Source: an uncultured Alteromonadaceae bacterium (GTDB lineage: Bacteria > Pseudomonadota > Gammaproteobacteria > Enterobacterales > Alteromonadaceae). From it: DNA of 64,000 bases. Made by a program: the position numbers and the translations under genes. This document shows, in pieces, positions 44,276-54,098 of this stretch. The stretch covers positions 124,001 through 188,000 of the forward strand of contig CANNDC010000003.1 of assembly GCA_947503265.1 (NCBI GenBank), in the 5' to 3' direction. The notes below the pieces were generated by a model. That model was not told the DNA's origin. It did no database searches and worked only from the letters and a program-made list of their open reading frames with translations. Every line of letters starts with the position of its first letter. Position 1 is the stretch's first letter.

Positions 44276-45550
44276 GTGGAGGAAGAATTATTTAAATTAA
44301 AACAAAATCAAAATGAAGATGTGAAACGACAACATATGCCATTGTTTGGTTTAGCGAGTGCATTGCTAATCCCAACATTAGGAGTAAGTATCTCAAACGT
44401 CGCCTTACCCTTAATCTCGCAAAGTTTCGGTGCACCCTTGTCTGAAGTGAACTGGGTTGTAATTGCGTACCTTGTCTCTGTCACATCACTTGTTCTTGGA
44501 GCCGGTGCTTTGGGCGATAAATTTGGAAGAAAAAGATTACTGTTAACCGGTATCGGTGCTTTTAGTTTCGCATCCATGCTCTGTGCATTAAGCACCACGT
44601 TATGGATGCTAATTGGGGCTAGATTCTTACAGGGCTTGGGAGCTGCAATGATACTTTCCTCTACACTCGCTCTGGCAGGCACTTTGCTCCCAAAGAGAAA
44701 AACAGGACTAGCGATGGGCTTGATGGGCACTATAGCCGCAACAGGCACTGCGCTGGGACCATTCGTCGGTGGAATAACGTTACAACTGCTAAGTTGGCCA
44801 TTTGTTTTTTGGTTCTTACTACCTCTAGCTGGACTGGCTTACTTTTTATGCTTAAAATTTGTTCCGAGTGACCAAGCAAGAACGCGCAGCCAAAAAAAGC
44901 TTTCGTCTCCACTCATTAACCTTTCGCTGCTAGATAATACGTTACGCAATAGGACGTTAACTGCCAGCTTATTCGTTGATGCCATTGCGATGTCAACGTT
45001 AGTGATTGGTCCCTACTACCTTACTTATGCATTAGCTATGTCTCCTGCATCAGTCGGAATCACAATGTCCATAGGACCATTTATAGCCGCTATGTCAGGG
45101 TATACCTCGGGCAAGCTAGTCGATAGCTGTGGAATTAAACCTATCTTACTGCTTGGCCTATGCTTAGTGGCATTGGGATCATTTTGTTTCGCGTACTTAC
45201 CATTGTTGTTCGGTATTTATGGCTATATCGCAGCACTTTTAGTTTTAACACCAGGAAGACAGTTGTTTTTAGCTTCAAGTCACACATTCGTTATCAAAAG
45301 TGTTTCTGATAAAGAAAAAGGCCTAGCTTCCGGCATTGTTAACCTATGTAAAAACCTTGGTCTATTGACAGGTGCGTCATTAATAAGCGGGTTATTTAGC
45401 TTTTTTCTTAACTCTAGTAGTGTATCTGATGCTAGCGTAGAACAATTGAATACTGCGTTTTCCGCAACCTTTCTTGTTTCATCAATATTTGTTGTCTTAT
45501 CACTAGTTAGCATAGTGCTGACAAGCAGACATAAAAAGTTCAGTCAATGA
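44276..45550 (+). CDS. MFS drug-type efflux transporter
   Basis: A 424-residue major facilitator with about 12-14 helices. It shows the DHA2-type family marks: motif A in LGDKFGRKRLLL (between helices 2 and 3) and the helix 5 antiporter motif GTALGPFVGG. The start is GTG at 44276 with AAGGAG 11 bases upstream. Under its MerR promoter it would pump out the compound that the regulator senses. The substrate is not known. It ends just before the first tRNA-Lys gene, which is on the other strand. Confidence 0.88.
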   Translation: MEEELFKLKQNQNEDVKRQHMPLFGLASALLIPTLGVSISNVALPLISQSFGAPLSEVNWVVIAYLVSVTSLVLGAGALGDKFGRKRLLLTGIGAFSFASMLCALSTTLWMLIGARFLQGLGAAMILSSTLALAGTLLPKRKTGLAMGLMGTIAATGTALGPFVGGITLQLLSWPFVFWFLLPLAGLAYFLCLKFVPSDQARTRSQKKLSSPLINLSLLDNTLRNRTLTASLFVDAIAMSTLVIGPYYLTYALAMSPASVGITMSIGPFIAAMSGYTSGKLVDSCGIKPILLLGLCLVALGSFCFAYLPLLFGIYGYIAALLVLTPGRQLFLASSHTFVIKSVSDKEKGLASGIVNLCKNLGLLTGASLISGLFSFFLNSSSVSDASVEQLNTAFSATFLVSSIFVVLSLVSIVLTSRHKKFSQ

Positions 45551-45566
45551 TGTTGAGGAAGAAAGA

Positions 45567-45642
45567 TGGTGGGTCGTGCTGGATTCGAACCAGCGACCAA
45601 TTGATTAAAAGTCAACTGCTCTACCAACTGAGCTAACGACCC
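45567..45642 (-). tRNA. tRNA-Lys(TTT), copy 1
   Basis: A 76-base tRNA reading GGGTCGTTAGCTCAGTTGG at its 5' end, with anticodon loop CTTTTAA (anticodon TTT at 45607-45609), TTCGAAT in the T-loop and an encoded CCA. Confidence 0.97.
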
Positions 45643-45679
45643 ATCTATGGAAACTATTTTTGATTGGCGTTGAGAAAAG

Positions 45680-45755
45680 TGGTGGGTCGTGCTGGATTCG
45701 AACCAGCGACCAATTGATTAAAAGTCAACTGCTCTACCAACTGAGCTAACGACCC
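45680..45755 (-). tRNA. tRNA-Lys(TTT), copy 2
   Basis: Identical in sequence to the first copy, 113 bases away. The pair follows cpoB on the same strand, as the tRNA-Lys genes do in E. coli. Confidence 0.97.
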
Positions 45756-45887
45756 TCTTTTTCAACTTTCTAGCCTTTCGTTGCTTTGCTGCTGCAACGG
45801 CGGCATATAATACTCATTTATCTGCTCTTGGCAACCTAAATGTCATGTAAATAAGTAACTAATTTAGATTCAGTTTAAAAACTAAAC

Positions 45888-45925
45888 AAGGCTAATCATC
45901 GATTGTGCAATGATTAGCCTTTTTC
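45888..45925. terminator. Terminator at the end of the tol-pal operon
   Basis: AAGGCTAATCAT (45888-45899) and ATGATTAGCCTT (45910-45921) form a perfect 12-bp stem followed by TTTCG on the plus strand. On the minus strand TTGTTTAG follows, so it can end the cpoB transcript from that side. Confidence 0.8.
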
Positions 45926-45963
45926 GTTAACTAAGTTCAACAATTGGTAGTACTAGTGCGCGT

Positions 45964-46731
45964 TTAATTTAGTGCTTTAAGTCGTGCATCAGCTAACTTA
46001 CGAGATGGTGAATCTGGATACTCAGAAATAACTCGAGTAAACAATTCACGTGCTCTTGCGTCATTTGCACGCTTTTGTTCAACCACGCCTAGTTTAAACA
46101 TGGCATCGGCTCGTTTAGATGAATTAGGATAACCACTTACCAGAACTTGGAACTGTTCGGCTGCGCCTGCCCAATCTTGTTTGTTAAACAGCAATTGCCC
46201 TAACCAATAGTGCGCATTTGCGGCATAACTGGAATTAGGAAAACGTTCAAGAAACGATTGAAATTCGGGAATCGCTTGATCGTATTGTTTGTCTCTTAAA
46301 ATAAGATTAACTGCTTTGTCATAGGCATCGCTTTCGCTTGCTGTATTCATAACGGGCACAGCAGCCTGCTGAGCTTGATTTACTGCATTTGTTGCACCAG
46401 TAGCATTCGAAGCTGCGCTCGTGCTGACAGACTCAATGCGGCGGTCTATTTCAAGATATAACTCGCGCTGACGTTCAAGAATTTTTTCCAATTGATGATT
46501 GTGTAATTCTAGCGTGCCACGAAGTTCGCTCACTTCGTCTTGCACTGAGTCAAGCTGACGTTGAATATTTAACTGCATATCCGTACGAGAGTTCACTATA
46601 CGCTCGAGTACATCGACTCTGCGTTCTAAAGAAGTATCGTTTAGATCTGTCACAGGAGCAGGAGCCGCATGAACTGCGGCTCCTAGAAGTGCTGACAGAC
46701 TAAACGCAAGAGTGCGTTTAATCATTTTCAT
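45964..46731 (-). CDS. cpoB: Cell division coordinator CpoB (YbgF)
   Basis: A 255-residue periplasmic protein that links the Tol system to PBP1b activity at the septum. It has a signal peptide ending VHAA, an N-terminal coiled coil (residues 30-95) that makes trimers, a linker rich in Ala, Thr and Asn, and TPR units from about residue 135 (YDKAVNLILRDKQYDQAI, then PNSSYAANAHYWLGQLLF). It is the last gene of ybgC-tolQRAB-pal-cpoB, six bases after pal. Confidence 0.95.
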   Translation of the reverse strand: MKMIKRTLAFSLSALLGAAVHAAPAPVTDLNDTSLERRVDVLERIVNSRTDMQLNIQRQLDSVQDEVSELRGTLELHNHQLEKILERQRELYLEIDRRIESVSTSAASNATGATNAVNQAQQAAVPVMNTASESDAYDKAVNLILRDKQYDQAIPEFQSFLERFPNSSYAANAHYWLGQLLFNKQDWAGAAEQFQVLVSGYPNSSKRADAMFKLGVVEQKRANDARARELFTRVISEYPDSPSRKLADARLKALN

Positions 46732-46737
46732 TATTTC

Positions 46738-47307
46738 TTATTGGTAAACTAAAACACCGCGACGGTTTTTCGCGAAAGCTGATTCTGTTGAACCGCTAAC
46801 CAAAGGCTTTTCTTCACCGTAAGATACGATCGAAATTTGCGAAGAACTTACGCCAGAGTTAAGTAGGAAAGTTTCTACTGATTGTGCTCTGCGCTCGCCC
46901 AAAGCAATATTGTACTCAGGTGTACCACGGCTATCACAGTGACCTTCAACAACAATACGCTGACTTGGGTTTTTCGCTAAGAACGAAGCGTGCTTAGCAA
47001 GCAAATCGTAAGCGTCCGCATCAAGTTTCGCTGTGTCGAAATCAAAACCAACTGTATTGCTGTTACGCAACATAGTCAGTTCATTGCGTTTTTCTTCCAT
47101 TTCTAAGTTTTTGGCAGCAGCAGCTTGAGCAGCAATCGCTTGACGGCTCTCTTCTTCTGCTTTTTTGCGATCCATCTCAGCTTGCTCCATCGCCGCTTTG
47201 TTGGCTTCTGCTTCACTGATTTGAGCTTCATCTGTGGATGTACAGGCCATCATAGTCACAACAGGAAGCGCGATGAAAAGACCTTTGAATAGTTTATTAA
47301 GTTGCAT
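46738..47307 (-). CDS. pal: Peptidoglycan-associated lipoprotein Pal
   Basis: An outer membrane lipoprotein of 189 residues that anchors to the cell wall. It has the lipobox VTMMAC, a long Ala/Glu-rich helical linker (residues 30-75) and the OmpA-like domain with VEGHCDSRGTPEYNIALGERRA, whose DxxG and R residues bind diaminopimelate. The linker is longer and more coiled than in E. coli Pal (173). Confidence 0.96.
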   Translation of the reverse strand: MQLNKLFKGLFIALPVVTMMACTSTDEAQISEAEANKAAMEQAEMDRKKAEEESRQAIAAQAAAAKNLEMEEKRNELTMLRNSNTVGFDFDTAKLDADAYDLLAKHASFLAKNPSQRIVVEGHCDSRGTPEYNIALGERRAQSVETFLLNSGVSSSQISIVSYGEEKPLVSGSTESAFAKNRRGVLVYQ

Positions 47308-47357
47308 TTATTTTAATCCTTATAGTTTTCGAAATTTCTTACATTTTATTATTATAC

Positions 47358-48713
47358 TTACAAAAATGGCGACCAGCTAGGCGACTTAACCTGTCCATTC
47401 GCTGCAGGCAATCTAGCCTTGAATCTTCCATCCAGTGAAACTAGTGACAATACTTGCTTACCTTCATGCAATGTACTGTAAATAATCATACTTCCGTTGG
47501 GCGCAATGCTCGGTGATTCATCAAGAAATGTTTTCGTCAATACAAACATGTTGCCAGACTCTAAATCTTGACGCGCTATATGATAATTGCCTCTGGTGCG
47601 GTTTACCATCACCATTTGACCACCATCTGGTGTAATAGTGCCACCAAGATTCATTTCACCGTCAAACGTTACCCTTCGGGTTTTTCCAGATGCTAAATTT
47701 ACGCGATAAATCTGTGGTTTACCACCCCGTTCTGAACTAAAAATCAAGTGTCTGCCATCTGGTGTCCATGCTGGCTCGGTATCGATAGAACGATTTCGTG
47801 TAACTTGACGCAATTGTTTGGTGGCAATATCCAAAACATAAATCTCTGGATTTCCATCTTTTGACAATACAACCGCTAGTTTATTACCGTCGGGGGAGAA
47901 CACAGGAGCACCATTAATTCCCGGATAATCGGTCATCATGGTGCGGCTCATAGTGTAGATATCTTGGATAAAAATTTGCGGCTTTTTGTTTTCGAATGTG
48001 ACGTAAGCCAGTTTTCTGCCATCGGGAGACCAGGAAGGTGACATTAATGGCTCTCTGGAACGAAGCAGGACGGTTTCGTTTGCACCATCATAGTCTGCAA
48101 CGACAAGTTGGAATGGATACTCTTCTGTCTCTCTGTCTCGAACGATGACATATGCAATACGTGTTAAGAAGGCCCCTTTTTCACCGGTAAGCTCTTCATA
48201 CACAATATCACTGATTCTATGTGCGTAACGGCGGAAGTCTGCACCTCTAATAGTGACACTCCATTCGTCAAGAATATGATCGCGGTTGTTAACTAATCTG
48301 CCGTCCACTAGTGCTTGTGTTTGTCCACCGGTAATCTGACCACGAATAACGTCAATCAGTTGCAACGAAACATTATATTGGTCAAGCCCTTCTACTCTGA
48401 CACTACCAATCAAAATGGCTTCAACGTCAGCACTCGCCCAAGCTGTGTAATCTACATTGTTGTCAGTTCTGGGAAACTGCGGCATGGCTGACTGGTCGAT
48501 GGTATAGAACTTACCGCTACGAGATAAATCGGCGGCAATCACATCCGTCAAGCTACTCGGCAGCACCACACCGGGCTCAACGTGGAATGGCACTATGCCT
48601 ATTGGTCGTGAAGAATTAACGCCTTCAGTGATGACAATTTCTAGCGTTGCTTTTGCTGCAAAAGAAGCAAATAACAGCGTAAACAATAAGGTAGTAAAGT
48701 GTAATTTCTTCAT
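47358..48713 (-). CDS. tolB: Tol-Pal system protein TolB
   Basis: A 451-residue periplasmic protein that bridges TolA and Pal. It has a signal peptide ([15 protein letters not shown]), an N-terminal alpha/beta domain and a six-bladed beta-propeller with the repeated SPDG/WSPDG turns ([34 protein letters not shown]). The ATG at 48713 begins the signal peptide. A GTG at 48722 overlapping the tolA stop is also possible. Confidence 0.96.
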   Translation of the reverse strand: MKKLHFTTLLFTLLFASFAAKATLEIVITEGVNSSRPIGIVPFHVEPGVVLPSSLTDVIAADLSRSGKFYTIDQSAMPQFPRTDNNVDYTAWASADVEAILIGSVRVEGLDQYNVSLQLIDVIRGQITGGQTQALVDGRLVNNRDHILDEWSVTIRGADFRRYAHRISDIVYEELTGEKGAFLTRIAYVIVRDRETEEYPFQLVVADYDGANETVLLRSREPLMSPSWSPDGRKLAYVTFENKKPQIFIQDIYTMSRTMMTDYPGINGAPVFSPDGNKLAVVLSKDGNPEIYVLDIATKQLRQVTRNRSIDTEPAWTPDGRHLIFSSERGGKPQIYRVNLASGKTRRVTFDGEMNLGGTITPDGGQMVMVNRTRGNYHIARQDLESGNMFVLTKTFLDESPSIAPNGSMIIYSTLHEGKQVLSLVSLDGRFKARLPAANGQVKSPSWSPFL

Positions 48714-48718
48714 TATTC

Positions 48719-49591
48719 TCACTTGTCAAAGGTAATAGTAATATCTTTCAACTTCTCATAAACATCTGCTTCGGACGACATTGGCAAGTCACCTGCTCGT
48801 AAAATAGCACGCTCAGCTGCCAAACAAACCCGTGAATCACCGCCTAACACTTTCACTTGCTTAACAAATCCAGAAGGTGACAATTTAATGTTAACTCGAC
48901 AAGACTTACCATTCATTGAATCATCTACAATCCAATTTTGTGTGATAGTACTCTTTATCAGCGCAGTGTATTTGCCTTGTTCAGTTAAAACATGTTTTTG
49001 TCGTTGTTGTGAACGAACAGATTGTTCAGCTTCTAATTGCTCTTGCAATAATCGTTCTTGTTCCGCCAACTCTTTTTCAAGTTGCCTTTGCTGCTCGGCT
49101 TCTCGAACTCTCCTTGCTTCATCCTCACGCTTCTGTTTTTCTTTACGTGCCCTTTCTTCAGCAGCTCTGCGTTCCAGTTCTTTTTGTTGACGTTCTTTTT
49201 CTAACTTTTCTTCTCTTTCGCGCTTTTTACGGGCTTCCACAGCGGCCTGCTCTGCACGTTTCTTATCTTCTATCTGTCTTTGTTTCTGCTTTTCAAGGTC
49301 TGCAATGCGTTTTTGTTCATCTCGGCGCCTTTGTTCTTCTTCTCGTGCCCGTCGTTCTCTATCCGCTTGTCGTTGCTGTTCTTTGCGCTTGGCTTCATCT
49401 TCCTGATCTTTTATCTTTTTTAGTTGCTTATCGATGACAGCTTTATCTACTACAACCGCTTCAATAGGTGTCGCGTTGATAGTGACATTTTGTGGCGCCA
49501 ATGGAGTATGAAAGTCCATACTCACAATCAGCATCCCGCCTAACACTATATGCAAGCCGAAAGAAATAAAAAATGCCGGGCCAAACTTCAC
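48719..49591 (-). CDS. tolA: Tol-Pal system inner membrane protein TolA
   Basis: A 290-residue protein with one N-terminal helix (residues 5-25), a long helical domain of charged heptads rich in Glu, Lys, Arg and Gln (55-205), and a compact C-terminal domain ([12 protein letters not shown] onward). It transmits the proton-motive force from TolQ/TolR to TolB and Pal. It is shorter than E. coli TolA (421), mainly in the helical domain. Confidence 0.95.
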   Translation of the reverse strand: MKFGPAFFISFGLHIVLGGMLIVSMDFHTPLAPQNVTINATPIEAVVVDKAVIDKQLKKIKDQEDEAKRKEQQRQADRERRAREEEQRRRDEQKRIADLEKQKQRQIEDKKRAEQAAVEARKKREREEKLEKERQQKELERRAAEERARKEKQKREDEARRVREAEQQRQLEKELAEQERLLQEQLEAEQSVRSQQRQKHVLTEQGKYTALIKSTITQNWIVDDSMNGKSCRVNIKLSPSGFVKQVKVLGGDSRVCLAAERAILRAGDLPMSSEADVYEKLKDITITFDK

Positions 49592-49602
49592 AATACTTTA
49601 CC

Positions 49603-50025
49603 CTATTGCTCTGGCGAATCAGTCATCAGTCCGACAGAAGGTACACCCGCTCTTTGCAGCAACACCATCAATTGTACGACATTGTTGTACGGCACAGCTC
49701 CGTCGCCTTTCACCACCACGGGCGTTTCAGGCTCTCGCCGTATTTGCTCAGCGACAATAACCGCCAAGTCAACAGCTGACATAGGCTCTTCTTGATTTTC
49801 GCCAACATTAATGAAGTACTCACCAGCGGCATTCACCGAGGCAATAATTGGGGGTTTAGAGTCTTCTGCTAAAGACTCAGCTGACGCTTTGGGCAAGTCT
49901 ACTTTCACACCTTGGGTTACCAAGGGAGCCGTTACCATAAAGATAATAAGCAGCACCAACATCACATCAATGTATGGCACTACATTGATTTCAGAGACTG
50001 GACGACGTCGTTTTCGAACGTACAT
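49603..50025 (-). CDS. tolR: Tol-Pal system protein TolR
   Basis: A 140-residue ExbD/TolR protein with one N-terminal membrane helix (SEINVVPYIDVMLVLLIIFM). The helix includes the conserved Asp that carries protons. A periplasmic domain with PVVVKGDGAVPYNNVVQLM follows. Three-gene overlap and spacing place it in the tol operon between tolQ and tolA. Confidence 0.97.
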   Translation of the reverse strand: MYVRKRRRPVSEINVVPYIDVMLVLLIIFMVTAPLVTQGVKVDLPKASAESLAEDSKPPIIASVNAAGEYFINVGENQEEPMSAVDLAVIVAEQIRREPETPVVVKGDGAVPYNNVVQLMVLLQRAGVPSVGLMTDSPEQ

Positions 50026-50034
50026 AATCTGTCC

Positions 50035-50727
50035 CTATTGAGCCGCATTGGCTTGTTGAGCCAATGTTTGTCTATGCAAAATACTGGAAAACTCTTCCAT
50101 GAAATTTCCGTAACTGTTTTCTAGTTTTTCAACTTGATTACTGAATCTGTTATAGGCAATGACAGAAGGAATAGCGGCGAACAATCCCATTGCCGTTGCA
50201 ATTAACGCTTCGGCAATACCAGGCGCAACCATAGCAAGTGTCGCTTGTTGTACTTCGCCCAAGGCAATAAAGGCATTCATTATGCCCCAAACGGTACCGA
50301 ATAATCCGATGTAAGGACTGATTGAGCCGGCCGTTGCTAGAAAAGGAAGGTTAGCTTCTAAATGGTCTACTTCTCGCGACAGTGAAACACGCATGGCTCG
50401 ATAAGTTCCGTCCATCAATGCTTCAGCTGGCGTGTTCGAGGTCTTTCTAAGACGCACAAATTCTTTAAACCCTGCGCAGAACAAGCTGGCCATGCCTTGC
50501 ACGGATTGTCTTGCCGATAGCTCTTGATAAAACTTGTTCAGATCGACACCCGACCAAAATTTATCTTCGAACTTTTTGGTTTCAATTCGCGCATTTTTAA
50601 GAATTTTGGCACGCTGAAAAATAAACGCCCAAGACACAACAGAGGTGGCGAGCAATAACAGCATAACAAGTTGCACTAAAAGGCTGGCTTGTAGAAACAA
50701 ACCAAAGAAAGACATATCAGATGACAC
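50035..50727 (-). CDS. tolQ: Tol-Pal system protein TolQ
   Basis: A 230-residue MotA/TolQ/ExbB protein with three helices: near residues 15-38, 135-157 and 170-193. It has the conserved pattern [13 protein letters not shown] and the Ala/Pro/Gly-rich [19 protein letters not shown]. With TolR it makes the proton channel that drives the system. Its start overlaps the end of ybgC by 11 bases. Confidence 0.97.
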   Translation of the reverse strand: MSSDMSFFGLFLQASLLVQLVMLLLLATSVVSWAFIFQRAKILKNARIETKKFEDKFWSGVDLNKFYQELSARQSVQGMASLFCAGFKEFVRLRKTSNTPAEALMDGTYRAMRVSLSREVDHLEANLPFLATAGSISPYIGLFGTVWGIMNAFIALGEVQQATLAMVAPGIAEALIATAMGLFAAIPSVIAYNRFSNQVEKLENSYGNFMEEFSSILHRQTLAQQANAAQ

Positions 50728-51127
50728 TAGAAAATTCCCCTACTATAAAATTTGGAATGGCTATGGGTTTCATCTTTGACAAATCCACACAGGCAACCCG
50801 TATTTGCGCACTAACCAGAATAATATCGTTTGAATTTTTTATTGTTTGTTTGAACACCATACTAGCGCGCTTTAATTCTACTAATTCGCTGCAAATACAC
50901 AACAAATCATTGAACTTTGCCGCTGCAATATTATCCATTTCCACTCGTTTGACGACAAAACCAATGGATTGTTCCAATAAACTGCTTTGTTCTATCCCTA
51001 AATCTCTCAACCACTCGGTTCTGGCGCGTTCTAGAAACTTGAGATAATTCGCATAATATACGATTCCACCTGCATCGGTATCTTCGTAATAAACTCTCAC
51101 TTGCATAGAATGTCTTTTATCCGACAT
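50717..51127 (-). CDS. ybgC: Acyl-CoA thioesterase YbgC
   Basis: A hotdog-fold thioesterase of 136 residues with the catalytic Asp in [25 protein letters not shown], seen here in its parts [16 protein letters not shown] and [11 protein letters not shown]. It hydrolyses acyl-CoA or acyl-ACP and is the usual first gene of tol-pal operons. It is followed closely by tolQ and has a 178-bp gap upstream. Confidence 0.96.
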   Translation of the reverse strand: MSDKRHSMQVRVYYEDTDAGGIVYYANYLKFLERARTEWLRDLGIEQSSLLEQSIGFVVKRVEMDNIAAAKFNDLLCICSELVELKRASMVFKQTIKNSNDIILVSAQIRVACVDLSKMKPIAIPNFIVGEFSSVI

Positions 51128-51200
51128 AGTTATTCCATATTGCTATTTCAAGCTTGTTTAGACATTAAATTTTCTAATCCGAAAGGACAATTTTATTGAG

Positions 51201-51228
51201 TTGTACTTAATAAATTAAACGTTAGAAT
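51201..51228 (+). promoter_or_regulatory. Possible promoter of the small RNA
   Basis: TTGTAC (51201-51206) and TAGAAT (51223-51228) with 16 bases between. The -10 is good and the -35 weak. It faces the terminator at 51270, with no ORF between. Confidence 0.4.
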
Positions 51229-51234
51229 GCGCAC

Positions 51235-51297
51235 CGTTCCTTGGAAGTTTTCCATACACTTGTTCATTCGCCCAAGCCATGCTTGGGCTTTTTTTTT
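51235..51297 (+). ncRNA. Candidate small RNA between ybgC and ruvB
   Basis: A strong terminator (GCCCAAGC-CAT-GCTTGGGC at 51270-51288, then nine T) faces rightward, but both flanking genes read leftward and no ORF precedes it on this strand. A transcript from about 51235 would be near 63 bases, with an unpaired 35-base 5' part and a U9 tail like Hfq-bound small RNAs. No family is recognised. The alternative is a barrier to antisense transcription into ruvB. Confidence 0.5.
51270..51297 (+). terminator. Strong Rho-independent terminator
   Basis: A perfect 8-bp stem with a 3-base loop is followed by nine T. On the minus strand there is no T-run after the stem, so it does not serve ruvB. Confidence 0.9.
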
Positions 51298-51305
51298 GTG
51301 TATTA

Positions 51306-52313
51306 CTAATCTGGTGTGTAGTCTTTTCCAAAGTGTAAAAAGGCCCTTTGTGACGCTATTCTTCCCCGCGGTGTTCTTTGTAGAAAACCTTGCTGTATCA
51401 AAAAGGGTTCTATCACATCTTCAATAGTGTCTTTTTCCTCTCCAATCGCTGCGGCTAAGTTATCTAAACCTACTGGCCCACCAGAAAACTTATCAATAAT
51501 AGCCATCAGCAATTTTCGATCCATGTAGTCGAAACCTTCTTTATCCACATCCAACATATTTAGCGCTTTTCCAGCTATGTCTAGAGTGATATTACCGTCA
51601 GATTTGATCTCGGCATAGTCTCGAACCCGTCTTAACAAGCGGTTGGATATTCTTGGTGTGCCCCGCGAACGTTTTGCAATTTCAACCGCCCCTTCTTCAT
51701 CGAGAGATAAGTTAAGGTAATTTGCCGAACGTTTGATAATTTGGGTTAGGTCGCGAATATTATAAAACTCTAAACGCTGAACTATACCGAAACGATCTCT
51801 TAACGGAGAGGTTAACGAACCCGCTCTGGTGGTTGCACCGACCAGAGTGAAAGGAGGTAAATCCAATTTGATAGAGCGCGCCGCAGGCCCTTCCCCGATC
51901 ATAATGTCTAACTGATAGTCTTCCATTGCCGGATAAAGTACTTCTTCTACAACGGGACTAAGCCGGTGAATTTCATCAATGAATAATACATCATGCTCTT
52001 CTAAGTTAGTCAGCAGCGCAGCTAAATCACCCGCTTTTTCTAGTACTGGGCCTGATGTCGTCTTAATATTCACACCCATTTCATTAGCGACTATATTCGC
52101 TAATGTCGTTTTGCCCAATCCAGGGGGACCGAAAATTAACAGATGGTCTAATGCATCTTCTCTTTTCCGAGCCGCTTGAATAAAAATATCCATTTGTTCA
52201 CAAACATGATCTTGCCCGGTGTAATCGGCAAGCAATTTAGGACGTATGGCGCGGTCAATTACATCATCTTCGCGATCTGCTGTAGGCTGTATTAGGCGGT
52301 CGGCTTCAATCAT
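51306..52313 (-). CDS. ruvB: Holliday junction helicase RuvB
   Basis: The AAA+ motor of the RuvAB branch-migration complex. The 335 residues contain [11 protein letters not shown], Walker [12 protein letters not shown] near residue 63, Walker [10 protein letters not shown], sensor 1 VGATTRAG and a C-terminal winged helix. It follows ruvA with a gap of about 170 bases in which no gene is seen. Confidence 0.98.
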   Translation of the reverse strand: MIEADRLIQPTADREDDVIDRAIRPKLLADYTGQDHVCEQMDIFIQAARKREDALDHLLIFGPPGLGKTTLANIVANEMGVNIKTTSGPVLEKAGDLAALLTNLEEHDVLFIDEIHRLSPVVEEVLYPAMEDYQLDIMIGEGPAARSIKLDLPPFTLVGATTRAGSLTSPLRDRFGIVQRLEFYNIRDLTQIIKRSANYLNLSLDEEGAVEIAKRSRGTPRISNRLLRRVRDYAEIKSDGNITLDIAGKALNMLDVDKEGFDYMDRKLLMAIIDKFSGGPVGLDNLAAAIGEEKDTIEDVIEPFLIQQGFLQRTPRGRIASQRAFLHFGKDYTPD

Positions 52314-52482
52314 TTATTGTTTTTCTGGGCTCGGTTAGCAACCTGATTTAGATTGCGTACTTCATTTTGCTGGTTATTTTTACAGTAAAACGCCATTTTT
52401 ACCATTGTTTTTATATTCATTGGCAGCTGATTTTAAATTCATTAGTCTATAAACGGACTATTTATCCGTGGCCAAATAAACA

Positions 52483-53106
52483 TCAAACCATTGAACGCAA
52501 AGCGTCGCGTATCAAATCTTCGCTACTAGCGCCTTCAACATACACTGAATTCACCGCTTTAGCTGCTTGCGCTGGCTTGTATCCCAGAGCCTCCAAGGCA
52601 CTCACTGCATCGCCTTTGACATCGTTGGGAACCACAAAAGTAGATTCGTGTTTAGCTAAATCTGCCTGATGGATGGCAGTTGTTCCATCGTTTTGTTCTG
52701 AAAGCTTTTTCAATCGATCGCGCATTTCGATGACGAGTCGTTCTGCGGTTTTCTTACCCACTCCGGGCAATTTGACCAACGCCATGTAATCATCCGCGCT
52801 AACACATTGAATAAATTGTGCCGCAGACATTCCTGATAATATTGTCAGGCCTAATTTAGGACCGACACCATTAACTTTAATTAACTCTCGAAACAAAGCC
52901 CGTTCAGACTTATCAGCAAATCCGAAAAGCAATTGCGCGTCTTCTCTGACGACAAAGTGAATGTAGACTGTCGCTTCCTGACCGGCTTCTGGAAGTTGAT
53001 AGAAACTGGTCATGGGTAATTGTACTTCATAGCCCACTCCACCGGCTTCAATGACGATATCCGGCGGCTGCTTTTCTATTAAAATTCCTCTGATTCTGCC
53101 AATCAT
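52483..53106 (-). CDS. ruvA: Holliday junction DNA-binding protein RuvA
   Basis: RuvA tetramers hold Holliday junctions for RuvB and RuvC. The 207 residues show MIGRIRGIL, the domain-II helix-hairpin-helix pairs [16 protein letters not shown] and [19 protein letters not shown], and a C-terminal domain III ([15 protein letters not shown]). It lies 22 bases after ruvC. Confidence 0.97.
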   Translation of the reverse strand: MIGRIRGILIEKQPPDIVIEAGGVGYEVQLPMTSFYQLPEAGQEATVYIHFVVREDAQLLFGFADKSERALFRELIKVNGVGPKLGLTILSGMSAAQFIQCVSADDYMALVKLPGVGKKTAERLVIEMRDRLKKLSEQNDGTTAIHQADLAKHESTFVVPNDVKGDAVSALEALGYKPAQAAKAVNSVYVEGASSEDLIRDALRSMV

Positions 53107-53128
53107 AAGGGTTCCTTAAAAATTGTGT

Positions 53129-53653
53129 TTATTTACGCAGGCGACCACGTACGACTTTACTGGCTTGCCCCGACATTTTGATCAGGCTTTGTTGAGTATG
53201 TCCATGACATAACGACACTGCAAGTGCATCTGCAGCATCCGCTTGAGGAGTAGCAGGAAGTTTTAACAGGTAAGTCACCATATGCTGAACCTGAGACTTC
53301 TCCGCAGCCCCCTTACCCACTACTGACTGTTTGATTTGGCGCGCAGAATATTCTGCAACAGGCAAATTCGCATTGGTTGCAGCCACAATGGCAGCTCCTC
53401 GCGCTTGACCTAACTTTAATGCTGAATCGGGATTTTTCGCCATAAACACTTGTTCAATGGCAAAACTGTCTGGCTGAAATTGTTGAATAACTTGCGACAC
53501 ACCTTGGTAAATTTGATGCAATCTTGCAGCGAGTTCGTCACCTTGGACACGAATACACCCACTGCCAAGATATTCGAACTTGTTACCTTTTTGACAGACA
53601 ACACCATAACCGGTAATGCGAGAACCCGGGTCGATACCCAGTATAATTGACAT
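53129..53653 (-). CDS. ruvC: Crossover junction endodeoxyribonuclease RuvC
   Basis: The resolvase that cuts Holliday junctions. The ATG at 53653 gives 174 residues with [15 protein letters not shown] (first catalytic Asp), [22 protein letters not shown] (Glu) and [13 protein letters not shown] (Asp). A longer frame starts within nudB. It follows the nudB stop by one base. Confidence 0.96.
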   Translation of the reverse strand: MSIILGIDPGSRITGYGVVCQKGNKFEYLGSGCIRVQGDELAARLHQIYQGVSQVIQQFQPDSFAIEQVFMAKNPDSALKLGQARGAAIVAATNANLPVAEYSARQIKQSVVGKGAAEKSQVQHMVTYLLKLPATPQADAADALAVSLCHGHTQQSLIKMSGQASKVVRGRLRK

Positions 53654-53654
53654 A

Positions 53655-54098
53655 TTAGCGGCCATTTTCCGGAACGAACTGTTCAATGGCTAATTTATTG
53701 GTTTGAGACCACACTTTTTCAATCGCCTGTTTCTTTGGCAACCACTGATATGATAGATGTTCAGTTAACACGATCTCTTCATCACCTTTTACGCACACGC
53801 TGAATACATACTCAGTGTTAAATTGGCAATCTGGAGGGTATCGGTGCCGCCAGATGGGTCTAATTTCATACTGATTTGATGCGCGACAATCAATCATGTC
53901 CAAACCGGCCGATTCAACATCGATACCGGTTTCTTCTTTGATCTCGCGAATTGCAGTCTGCAATGGGGCTTCATTCGGCTCCATGGTGCCGGTTACAGAC
54001 TGCCAAAAACTGGCGTCATCATCGCGTTGCAACACCAAAACCCGCCCTTTTACATCGTAAATGACGACAAGTGCAGATTCCGGTCGTCTGTACGTCAT
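53655..54098 (-). CDS. nudB: Dihydroneopterin triphosphate diphosphatase NudB
   Basis: A 147-residue Nudix hydrolase for folate synthesis. The Nudix box is [23 protein letters not shown] (seen here as GTMEPNEAP with REIKEETGI), with its REIKEE catalytic core. It also matches NudB at the N-terminus ([13 protein letters not shown]). It overlaps the aspS stop by one base, as is usual in aspS-nudB-ruvC. Confidence 0.93.
   Translation of the reverse strand: MTYRRPESALVVIYDVKGRVLVLQRDDDASFWQSVTGTMEPNEAPLQTAIREIKEETGIDVESAGLDMIDCRASNQYEIRPIWRHRYPPDCQFNTEYVFSVCVKGDEEIVLTEHLSYQWLPKKQAIEKVWSQTNKLAIEQFVPENGR

Noticed and set aside
49009..49437. 142-residue plus-strand ORF opposite tolA
   Set aside because: It is the antisense of the low-complexity Glu/Lys/Gln-rich TolA helix, which naturally leaves reverse frames open.
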